64,000 bases of DNA, taken from positions 187,501 to 251,500 of the forward strand of contig NZ_CP013251.1 of assembly GCF_001583435.1 (NCBI RefSeq), in the 5' to 3' direction. Within the stretch, counting starts at the first letter, position 1. Each line of letters begins with the position of its first letter. Shown piece by piece: positions 37,502 to 45,646 of the stretch. Below the pieces are notes generated by a model. That model worked only from the letters and a program-made list of their open reading frames with translations. It ran no database searches and was not told the origin of the DNA. This stretch comes from Endozoicomonas montiporae CL-33 (lineage in GTDB: Bacteria; Pseudomonadota; Gammaproteobacteria; Pseudomonadales; Endozoicomonadaceae). Made by a program: the position numbers and the translations under genes.

Positions 37502-39682
37502 ATACGCCTCAAAAACAGAGGCGCAATTTATACCGGAAACTTACTCGGAAAGTTTTAGCTCACGTCAATAACTTGAGTAATGCCTCGCAAGAGTCCCTTC
37601 GAAGAGTTGAGCAAATCACTGGAAAAAAGGTGAATTTCATTAAAGGAGATATTAAGAATCAAGATCTGTTGGATAACATTTTTGCGACTTACCCAATAGA
37701 AACTGTGATTCATTTTGCAGGCTTAAAAGCAGTGGGGGAGTCCGTTTCAAAACCACTGGAGTATTACGATAATAATGTCCATGGCAGCAGTACCCTGTTT
37801 AAAGCCATGGAACAAGCCGGTGTCAGGAAAATTGTTTTCAGTTCATCCGCCACAGTGTACGGGCAGCAACCACAAGAAAGCATGCCGATTAAAGAAACAG
37901 CAAGTCGCTCTCACACCAATCCTTACGGCCATACCAAACTATTGATTGAAGATATGCTCCACTACCAGCATCAGGCCGCGGTTCGATCAAACTCTTCTTG
38001 GAAAGTGGCTCTACTACGATACTTTAACCCGATTGGTGCTCATCCTTCTGGTGAAATCGGAGAAGATCCAAAGGGCATACCTAATAACCTGATGCCTTAT
38101 ATTACACAGGTTTCTGCTGGCAAACGCCCTTACCTCAGAGTGTACAAAGGCTATAACACTTCGGATCGCACAGGAATAAGAGACTATATCCATGTAGTGG
38201 ACCTTGCCAAAGGTCATCTAAAAGCCATTGAAAAGCTTCAGGAGGTGTCCGGTGTTCACGCATGGAACCTTGGAGTTGGCGAGGGTTATAGTGTTTACCA
38301 GATGCTAGCCCGAATATTTCATAAAAGGAGGCAAGTTCCGCCCAATCACTTGATATAATTGGGTCGACCAAAAGAAAGCTTCGGAAGAAGCAAACCGGAA
38401 CTTGCCATGCCCAAATCTACACAAGAACAGCTTCGTTTTCATCCCTCAAATGGAAAAACCATCCGGGCAGACTTCAATGGTGGGGAGTTATCTTCTGACT
38501 TTGGCACTCTGCTGCTACGGGAAACCATTCTGCAGAGCGGTCTTATCTGCAAAATGACTGATGCCATCAATGACAGACGCCATCAATCCTATATCGACCA
38601 CTCCCTGAAAGAACTTCTGGTTCAGCGGGTTCTGCAAATGGCCTGCGGCTATGAAGATGCCAACGACAGTAACCGTTTGCGTAAAGACCCTATGTTCAAA
38701 CTGGCCACTGGTCGCAATCCGTTGGACAGCGATAACCATCTCGCATCAGCGCCCACTTTTACCCGGCTGGGACAATCTATGACCCGCTCCGACATTTACA
38801 GGATGGCTGAAGCATTTGTGCATCACTTTATCAGCAGTTACAAGCTGCCACCTCCGGTGATCGTTATCGATCTTGATCATACACCGGCCATTACTCATGG
38901 TGGCCAGCAGATGAACCTGTTTAATGCCAAATATCAGGACTACTGCTACTTGCCCCTGATGATTTTTGAGGGACTCAGCGGCAAGCTGATTACGGCGATT
39001 CTTCGTCCGGGGAAAACCCCAACGGGCAAGGAAAATGCAGCCATTCTCGAACGGGTCATTCGGCTGCTTCGGAAAAAGTGGCCGAAAACCCATCTACTGG
39101 TTCGGGGAGACAGCCACTTCGCTCAACCGGAGTTAATGTGGGTGGTTCAGAATGCCCCTCATTCGGATTATGTCCTGGGCAAAGGTGCAGGCCACAAAAC
39201 GGCTTTGCGGCCAAAAGCCAAAGAGTTGTTGGATGAAGCGCGTCAAGCTCTGAAGGTCAAGACTGAGCTGGCAAGACTGAACAACATGCCAGAACCTGAT
39301 CGGCTCAGACTTTACGGGGAAGCAGAATACCAGGCCAAGAGCTGGAAAGGTCTCGATACCCGGATAATTTACAAGGCGGAGGTCAACCAAAAAGGCGACA
39401 ACCCTCGTTTCATTGTGACGTCGATGAAGGAAGCTTCTCCAGAGGTAATTTATGAAGAGCTTTACTGTCCAAGAGGACAGGATGAGAACTTCATCAAACA
39501 TCTGAAAAGTGATCTGTCCGGCGACAGATTGTCCGATCAGGGCTTTTTGGCTAACCATTTGAGAATGTTTTATGCCTGTGCCGCTTATGTTTTGCACTAT
39601 GAGTTAAGAACCAAGACTTTGAAAGGTACGGAGCTGGAAAAAGCGCAGCCATCAACGGTGATCATGAAGCTCTGTAAAGTTG

Positions 39683-41318
39683 CAGCAATTCCCGACCTTT
39701 ATCAAAAGCCCCCAGCTATCAGGCTTTAGAGCGTGATAAAAAAATCTGCAACCGCACAATTGAACGACTATTTTTGACCTTATGCTGCATGATCTGACCG
39801 GTTGCAACCATGGCCAAGCCCATTCAAAAAAATTGCACGCACCTGACTGCCAGCCACCTTATTAAAGAGGTTACTGACTGTCTGGTTGACATTCCCGATC
39901 ACCGACCTAATCACTGCAAGAATGGCATTCCCTTTGGCAACTTTGCCAAGTCCGCTTTTGCCATGATGCAAATGAAAATGCCGTCCATGCTCCGCTTTGA
40001 TAGCCAAAGGGAAGACCCTGTCCAGGCTCACAATCTGGAAACCCTGTTTGATGTCGTCAATGGCAGAGTTCCCAGTGACACCCGGATGCGAGAAGTACTT
40101 GACCAGCTTTCTCCACACTGGTTTCAGAAGCCTTACAAAAAAATCTTCTCACGCTTTCAGCGTTCGGGGCACCTGCAGAAGTTTGAGTTTCACATCGGCC
40201 ACCTTAAAAACCATTATTTGCTGGCCATTGATGGTACACAAACCTTCTTCTCCGGAAAGCTACACTGCGACGACTGCTGCGTAAAAAATCAGGGCAAAGC
40301 CAATGAGGCTTATTATCACCAGCTGATGGGCGGTTGCATTGTCCACCCCGACCAGAAAGTCGTTATACCATTGGCTCCCGAAGCTATTGTACGACAGGAT
40401 GGTTGTACCAAGAACGACTGTGAAAAGAGTGCCCTTAAGCGCTTTCTTGCCAACGTAAAAAAAGACCACCCCTACCTGAAACTGATTATCGTACTGGATG
40501 GCTTGTATGCTGACGGACCAACTATCCGCCTGATCAAGAGTTACGGCTGGCATTACATTATCATTGCGAAAGACGGCAATCACGGCTCGCTGATTGAAGC
40601 TGTAGATGAACTGGATAAGCAAGGAAAAGTGGCACGTTGCCTCAAAACTGACCCGGTGACTGGCATCAAGTACTGGTATCGTTTTACTAACGATGTGCCC
40701 CTCAACAAGTCTAACCCCGTTGAGCATGTCAACGTGCTGGATTTTGTTGAGACGGACAAAAAAGGTGATCGTCACACCTGGAGTTGGATCACTGACATAC
40801 CTCTGACAGAAAAGACCATTGAAGCCCTGATGAAAGGAGGACGATGCCGATGGCACATTGAAAACCAAACGTTCAATACCCTGAAGAAACAAGACTACCA
40901 CCTTGAGCACAACTACGGGCACGGTGAACAGCACCTTGCCACCAATCTGGCTTACCTGACGGTACTGGCCTTTCTGGTTGACCAGCTGCAACAACTGGGC
41001 AGCCCGGAGTTTCAAAAAGCCCTGAAAGAACGAACGCGAGGTGTACGAATACATCTGTGGGAGTTGATGAAAGGTTATTTCCAGACCTGGCTGATCAAAA
41101 CCTGGGAAGGGTTGTTTGATGCCATCATTAGCCGTACCGTCGCGGGAATAGTGCCTTACGACAGTTCATAAAGAATGTGGGGCAGTCTGGTTTCAGGGTT
41201 CAAAATTTTTGTTCGTTCAAGATTCGCTGGAAGTGAAGGACACTCCCTGAACGTATTAAATGTTCCTTGCCTACACCAACTTAAACGTCTTAAGACGTAT
41301 ATTCAGCGGGAATAGCTG
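39683..41318 (+). mobile_element. Complete IS of 1636 bp inside the IS1380 transposase
   Basis: Terminal repeats CAGCAATTCCCG (left) and, inverted, CAGCTATTCCCG (right), 11 of 12 matching. Target duplication GTAAAGTTG, 9 bp (39674-39682 and 41319-41327). One intact transposase gene. The right end contains the CTTAAG-centred sequence that also makes up the palindrome at 20848-20905. This is the youngest layer of the nest. Confidence 0.93.
39810..41171 (+). CDS. DDE transposase of the 1636-bp IS
   Basis: 453-residue transposase, apparently intact. DDE residues fit LLAIDGTQTFF (Asp), IIVLDGLYADG (Asp) and RWHIENQTFNTLKKQ (Glu). The block YHLEHNYGHGEQHLATNL following the Glu is characteristic of a group of IS4-superfamily/ISNCY-type enzymes; I cannot name the IS. 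The N-terminal part (KSAFAMMQMKMPSMLRFD) matches the usual transposase lead. The gene begins 127 bp inside the left end. Confidence 0.85.
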   Translation: MAKPIQKNCTHLTASHLIKEVTDCLVDIPDHRPNHCKNGIPFGNFAKSAFAMMQMKMPSMLRFDSQREDPVQAHNLETLFDVVNGRVPSDTRMREVLDQLSPHWFQKPYKKIFSRFQRSGHLQKFEFHIGHLKNHYLLAIDGTQTFFSGKLHCDDCCVKNQGKANEAYYHQLMGGCIVHPDQKVVIPLAPEAIVRQDGCTKNDCEKSALKRFLANVKKDHPYLKLIIVLDGLYADGPTIRLIKSYGWHYIIIAKDGNHGSLIEAVDELDKQGKVARCLKTDPVTGIKYWYRFTNDVPLNKSNPVEHVNVLDFVETDKKGDRHTWSWITDIPLTEKTIEALMKGGRCRWHIENQTFNTLKKQDYHLEHNYGHGEQHLATNLAYLTVLAFLVDQLQQLGSPEFQKALKERTRGVRIHLWELMKGYFQTWLIKTWEGLFDAIISRTVAGIVPYDSS

Positions 41319-41710
41319 GTAAAGTTGCAGTCAAAGTGGTTGAATATAAAGACCGAATTAAACTTCATCTGCCGCGTAGCTGCCCATTCAAGAGGCTTTT
41401 GCAGCATGTGACAGAAGTCTTTTACCAGATGCCGATACTTCGACCGGGGTAGCAACTTTCATAAGACTCAATCAAGGTACATAGCAACCAGATGAAAGAG
41501 CCTTTGGGCTTTCCGTTATCCTGAAATAGCAGGATTCGTTGATTAGCGTCTAATCTGTAAGCAAGTATGGGCTGCAATGTCTTTCACATGGTTAACAGAG
41601 CAACAGGCTTGCGGAAAAGTCCAAAATTAAGAGGATGGGATGGTAGTTGCTGCTTGTTTATGAAATATCCGGGCTAGACGCTTTCCAGAAATACAATCGA
41701 GTTAATATAC

Positions 41711-41952
41711 ACGCGAAGGCCGACTTTTTCTGATTTACAACAAAGTCGGCCACCCGTTGATTTCCAAGGTCTAGAGGAAAATATATTGCACATAAGTACA
41801 TTAAAAATACAGCAAAATCGACGCATTTGGACGACACATGTCTTTCGAAATGCGGCAAATTAATGTTGTAACATGGTGCTATTTTCTTATCTAAGCCTTG
41901 GGAATTCTGAAAAGTCCGAATTTTGGCATTTACAGTAAAAGTCGGTCTTCGC
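41711..41952. mobile_element. 242-bp MITE in galE
   Basis: Flanked by a 10-bp direct repeat GTTAATATAC (41701-41710, 41953-41962). Its ends carry an imperfect inverted repeat, GCGAAGGCCGACTTTT left and GCGAAGACCGACTTTT right, one mismatch, with a 2-nt offset at the left tip. No coding capacity. Its removal with one duplication copy restores galE (NRVNIPYR). It is unrelated to the 185-bp MITE. Confidence 0.9.
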
Positions 41953-42129
41953 GTTAATATACCTTACCGGGATGAAGGCAGAAGGGAAGGAGACATTGAC
42001 ACCTGTTATGCCGATGTCAGTAAAGCCGAAGCAGAATTGGGCTGGAAAGCTCAGTATGGTTTGGAGGAAATGGTCAGGCACGCCTGGGTCTGGCAGCAGA
42101 AATACCCTGACGGGTATCGCTAAAACAGC

Positions 42130-42162
42130 ACAGCGCCTTCCTTCGAATGAGCAAGGCGCTGT
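42130..42162. terminator. Convergent terminator between galE and phoU
   Basis: Ten-bp perfect stem ACAGCGCCTT / AAGGCGCTGT with a 13-nt loop, 6 nt after the galE stop and 10 nt from the phoU stop. On the minus strand TGCTGTTTT follows. Confidence 0.83.
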
Positions 42163-42171
42163 TAAGACGGT

Positions 42172-42894
42172 TTACTGATCAAACACTTCTGCCTGAATAC
42201 GCTTGATGCCAATATGGCGTACGTCTTTACCCTTCACCAGATAAATCACATACTCGGCAATGTTGCGGGCATGGTCACCAATACGCTCTAACGAGCGCAG
42301 CACCCACATGATGTTCAGCACGCGGGTAATTGAGCGAGGATCTTCCATCATATAGGTCACCAGCTCACGGGTAGCACTCTTGTACTCGCGATCTACGGAC
42401 TTGTCTTCTTTTGCCACGGCCAAAGCCAGATCCGCATCAAACCGGGCAAAAGCATTCAGGGCATCCTGAACCATCTGACGAACGTGATTACCAATATGGC
42501 GAGCTTCAATATAGCCCTTTGGGGCTTCACCCTGCTCTGTCAGGGAGATAGCAAAGCGGGCGATTTTAGCGGCTTCATCACCAATGCGTTCCAGATCGGT
42601 CGATGCTTTGGTACAGGCCAGAACCAGGCGCAGGTCGCTGGCAGCAGGCTGCCGCCGGGCAAGGATACGACTGCATTCTTCATCAATGGTCAGTTCCATG
42701 GCATTTATGTCTGTATCTTTTTCGCACACAGAAATAGCGCCTTCACTGTCGGCATTGATCAGAGCCTCGATGGCGTCTGACACCTGTTTCTCGACCTGAC
42801 CACCCATCGACAACAGGTTATTACGCAATTCCTCCAGTTCATTATTGAACTGTTGAGAAATATGGTGGCTCAAAAGATCTGTTTTCGTATCCAT
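42172..42894 (-). CDS. phoU: Phosphate-signalling protein PhoU
   Basis: 240-residue all-helical PhoU with two repeats. The metal-binding E(D)xxxD motifs occur as TDLERIGDEAAKIARFA and SLERIGDHARNIAEYV. PhoU links the Pst transporter to the PhoR kinase and keeps Pho genes off when phosphate is plentiful. It is the last gene of the pstCAB-phoU operon, 14 nt after pstB. phoB and phoR are not in the window. Confidence 0.96.
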   Translation of the reverse strand: MDTKTDLLSHHISQQFNNELEELRNNLLSMGGQVEKQVSDAIEALINADSEGAISVCEKDTDINAMELTIDEECSRILARRQPAASDLRLVLACTKASTDLERIGDEAAKIARFAISLTEQGEAPKGYIEARHIGNHVRQMVQDALNAFARFDADLALAVAKEDKSVDREYKSATRELVTYMMEDPRSITRVLNIMWVLRSLERIGDHARNIAEYVIYLVKGKDVRHIGIKRIQAEVFDQ

Positions 42895-42908
42895 ATACTT
42901 ATTCTGCC

Positions 42909-43811
42909 TCAGCCGTAACGGCCGGTAATATAGTCTTCAGTCTGCTTCCGGGCAGGGTTGGTGAAAACGGTATCAGTGTCACCAAACTCGATTAACTTGC
43001 CCATGTACATAAAAGCAGTGTAATCGGACACACGGGCTGCCTGCTGCATGTTGTGTGTCACAATCACGATAGTGAATTTTGATTTCAGTTTGTTGATCAG
43101 CTCTTCGATTTTCAACGTTGAAATCGGGTCCAGTGCCGAAGCCGGTTCATCCAGCAACAAAACCTCGGGTTCAACCGCAATAGTGCGGGCAATCACCAGT
43201 CGTTGCTGCTGACCACCCGACATACCCAGCGCACTTTCATGCAATCGATCCTTCACTTCATCCCACAGAGCCGCACTTTTTAACGCCCATTCAACCACTT
43301 CATCCAGAACCCGCTTCTTGTTGATACCCTGAATTCGCAGTCCATACGCCACGTTTTCATAAATACTCTTGGGAAACGGATTAGGTTTCTGGAACACCAT
43401 GCCAACCCGACGACGCAGGTCGGCAGCATTCACCTCTTTGTCATAGATGTCGTGATTATCAAGCAGAATTTTGCCGGTAACGCTGCAATCTTCCACCAGG
43501 TCATTCATGCGATTCATCGTCCGCAGCAGCGTTGATTTACCGCAGCCGGAAGGCCCAATAAAAGCGGTGACCCGTTTCTTGGGAATCTTCATGGAAATGT
43601 CGAACAACGCCTGTTTCTTGCCATAATGCAGATTTAACTGCTCGACGCTAAAACAGGTTGCCTCCTGATCCAGAAACAACTTACGACGACTACGCCCCAA
43701 GCTTTCCAGATTAAACGCCGGGCTGGAAGTTTCCGTCGTCTCGGGCTTGGCAATTTGTTGCCCTTCCTCAGTCCGGGTTGATGTTCTCACGTCCAGTGCC
43801 TCACTCAGCAT
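42909..43811 (-). CDS. pstB: Phosphate ABC transporter ATPase PstB
   Basis: 300-residue ATPase: Walker [10 protein letters not shown], signature [10 protein letters not shown] (normally LSGGQQQR), Walker [15 protein letters not shown] and the switch His in VTHNMQQA. It has about 45 extra N-terminal residues compared with E. coli, rich in Thr/Glu; a downstream start cannot be excluded, but none has a better ribosome site. It lies 123 bp after pstA, the largest gap in the operon, without an obvious terminator. Confidence 0.95.
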   Translation of the reverse strand: MLSEALDVRTSTRTEEGQQIAKPETTETSSPAFNLESLGRSRRKLFLDQEATCFSVEQLNLHYGKKQALFDISMKIPKKRVTAFIGPSGCGKSTLLRTMNRMNDLVEDCSVTGKILLDNHDIYDKEVNAADLRRRVGMVFQKPNPFPKSIYENVAYGLRIQGINKKRVLDEVVEWALKSAALWDEVKDRLHESALGMSGGQQQRLVIARTIAVEPEVLLLDEPASALDPISTLKIEELINKLKSKFTIVIVTHNMQQAARVSDYTAFMYMGKLIEFGDTDTVFTNPARKQTEDYITGRYG

Positions 43812-43934
43812 GGTAGTTACCCTGTTTTTACTATAGAAGCAGGCCAGGGATCAAAAATGACTCTCAAGATGAGATGAGACACCTTACCCACACCATATAC
43901 CATTAAAAAGTTACATTTATATGACTGAGAGCCA

Positions 43935-45632
43935 TCAGGCTTCCAGACTCTTATATTTTTCCCGCAGATGGTTGCGAATAGCGACAGCCGACAAATTCAG
44001 CACCGCAATCACCACCACCAGCAATAACGCGGTGGCATACACCAGAGGTCTTGCAGCCTCGACATTCGGGCTCTGGAAACCTACGTCATAGATATGAAAG
44101 CCCAGATGCATAAACTTCTGATCCAGATGCAGGAACGGATAGTTCGCATCCAGTGGCAGGCTCGGAGCCAGTTTCACAACACCCACCAGCATCAGCGGTG
44201 CCACTTCGCCAGCCGCTCGAGCCACAGCCAGAATCAACCCCGTCATCATTGCCGGGCTCGCCATCGGCAAGACCACACGCCAGAGCGTTTCCGCTTTCGT
44301 CGCGCCCAGCGCCAGACTGCCTTCACGCACCGAACGGGGAATGCGGGACAAACCTTCTTCTGTTGCCACAATCACTACAGGAAGAGTCAGCAATGCCAAC
44401 GTAATGGACGCCCAGAGCAATCCCGGCGTACCAAAGGTTGGTGCAGGCAAGGCTTCCGGGAAAAACAACTGATCGATCTGTCCACCAGCAAAATAGATAA
44501 AAAAGCCAAGACCAAAGACGCCATAAACAATGGATGGCACACCGGCAAGGTTGTTCACAGCAATACGAATAGCTCGTGTCAGCCAACCCTGTGAGGCGTA
44601 TTCACGCAGATAAACCGCTGCCACGACACCAAAGGGCGTCACGATGATCGACATCAGAATCACCATCATAACGGTACCGAAAATGGCAGGAAATACACCA
44701 CCTTCCGTATTCGCTTCGCGGGGATCTTCGGTAATGAACTCTTTCAGCTTGCTGAAGTAGAAACCGATTTTCTGCCAGACTGACATGGCGTTGGGTTTAT
44801 AAGCCCTGACAATTTTGCTGAAGGACAGCTCGGTTTCCCGCCCTTGAACCGTTGTTGCGATAAAACTGTCACGGTTAAAAGCGGTATAAAGCTGCGCCAG
44901 ACGGTCTTCCATCACCTTGTATTCAGCCTGATAAGCACGACGCTGTGCTTCTATATCCATCAGCCGTTCCGGCGTCAGACGATCTTTCAATTCAAGACTT
45001 CGCTGCTGCAGGCGCAATCGTTCTAATCTGGCATTAACCGAGCCAATTTCATGCTTTTCAATGTCATAGATCTCTTGGTGTATTGCCAGAGCCCGATCCA
45101 GACGGGTTTGCAATTCATCCCAGGCCTCAGCGCCAGTGGAAACGATAACTCCATCTTGCTTAATGCTTTGCAGATAGCCATAGAAGTTACCCCACTCCCG
45201 ACGTTCTAACGCCATTATGTCTTCAGGGTATTTGCGCTTAAGCAGCCAGCGATCCACTACCCACGCAAAATCCGAACCGTAAATATCACGGTTCCCGACT
45301 TTTAGCAGATCCCGAATGACTTCGTCTTCATTATCTTCGATGGGCAAACCCGCTGCTTTCAATCGGGCAGCAGGCACTTCTTCAGATTCAACAATCTCGC
45401 CAGCCACTATTCTCGGAGCCTGTCCGGGAATCTGGTATTCCGTAACGATAATACTACCCGGCCAGAAGTGTCCGAGCCCACGAAAGGCAATCAGTGCCAG
45501 CAGACCCACCACCAGAATCACACTGATCGCAACCGCTCCGGCATTTAACCAGACCCAGGGAGAGCCACTGCTAAACCAGTTGCCGACTGACGTTTTATGA
45601 GACGCAGACGCTTTGTTTGTCACTGCTTTCAT
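43935..45632 (-). CDS. pstA: Phosphate ABC permease PstA, long form
   Basis: 565 residues, nearly twice the E. coli length. After the first transmembrane helix comes a periplasmic insert of about 250 residues, including a long coiled coil (IYDIEKHEIGSVNARLERLR). The permease core is C-terminal with the EAA loop (EGSLALGATKAETLWRVVLP). The long form occurs in many marine gammaproteobacteria. It follows pstC by 14 nt. Confidence 0.92.
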   Translation of the reverse strand: MKAVTNKASASHKTSVGNWFSSGSPWVWLNAGAVAISVILVVGLLALIAFRGLGHFWPGSIIVTEYQIPGQAPRIVAGEIVESEEVPAARLKAAGLPIEDNEDEVIRDLLKVGNRDIYGSDFAWVVDRWLLKRKYPEDIMALERREWGNFYGYLQSIKQDGVIVSTGAEAWDELQTRLDRALAIHQEIYDIEKHEIGSVNARLERLRLQQRSLELKDRLTPERLMDIEAQRRAYQAEYKVMEDRLAQLYTAFNRDSFIATTVQGRETELSFSKIVRAYKPNAMSVWQKIGFYFSKLKEFITEDPREANTEGGVFPAIFGTVMMVILMSIIVTPFGVVAAVYLREYASQGWLTRAIRIAVNNLAGVPSIVYGVFGLGFFIYFAGGQIDQLFFPEALPAPTFGTPGLLWASITLALLTLPVVIVATEEGLSRIPRSVREGSLALGATKAETLWRVVLPMASPAMMTGLILAVARAAGEVAPLMLVGVVKLAPSLPLDANYPFLHLDQKFMHLGFHIYDVGFQSPNVEAARPLVYATALLLVVVIAVLNLSAVAIRNHLREKYKSLEA

Positions 45633-45646
45633 TATTATGATTCCTT

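Larger units (their letters stand above)
36440..37563 (-). mobile_element. IS630-family element, ends approximate
   Basis: Carries an overlapping two-frame transposase. The right border is placed where galE homology begins (about 37564); the left border lies between the end of orfB (36462) and the terminator at 36414. I could not identify inverted repeats or the TA duplication typical of the family. The galE 5' part is absent on the left side, so a deletion accompanied or followed insertion. Confidence 0.75.
38407..41452 (+). pseudogene. IS1380 transposase, split at its C-terminus
   Basis: Starts at the ATG at 38407 (MPKSTQEQLRF; a TTG 16 codons earlier also opens). DDE residues appear in VIDLDHTPA, LLVRGDSHFA and the C-terminal YCPRGQDENFIKHLK. 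The frame is broken after IMKLCKV at 39682 by the inserted IS and resumes at 41328 with AVKVVEYKDRIKLHLPRSCP, ending in LRPG. Joined with one copy of the 9-bp duplication it gives 466 codons. As it stands the enzyme lacks its last 40 residues and gains a short wrong tail (AIPDLYQKPPAIRL). Confidence 0.92.
38309..41673 (+). mobile_element. IS1380-family element interrupted by another IS
   Basis: Ends CCCGAATATTTCATAAA and, inverted, CCCGGATATTTCATAAA (16 of 17 match). It is flanked by a 4-bp target duplication CTAG (38305-38308 and 41674-41677), the usual size for IS1380. Without the inner IS and one copy of its duplication the element is 1720 bp. Removing it and one CTAG restores the galE frame. 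Confidence 0.95.
37564..42123 (+). pseudogene. galE: UDP-glucose 4-epimerase, disrupted by several mobile elements
   Basis: Pieces: 37564-38308, 41678-41710 and 41963-42123. Joined, they read in one frame: NNLSNASQESLRRVEQ ... SSSATVYG (catalytic Ser/Thr region), NPYGHTKLLIEDML (YxxxK), YSVYQML|DAFQKYNRVNIPYRDEGRREGDIDTCYAD ... WQQKYPDGYR, the GalE C-terminus. The first 30 residues with the NAD-binding GxxGxxG are gone at the IS630 border. Insertions: IS1380 (with a third IS inside it) between 38309 and 41673, and a MITE at 41711-41952. The enzyme is certainly lost here; a second galE may exist elsewhere. Confidence 0.93.

Noticed and set aside
37294..38358. 354-codon ORF as an intact epimerase
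   Set aside because: The first 90 codons are antisense to the IS630 transposase and the last ones are IS1380 end; the real galE lacks its NAD-binding start.
38309..38358. GalE C-terminal tail RIFHKRRQVPPNHLI
   Set aside because: This is translated IS1380 end, not epimerase.
41658..42178. Small ORFs on both strands around the 242-bp MITE
   Set aside because: They read through MITE or the galE remnant in wrong frames.
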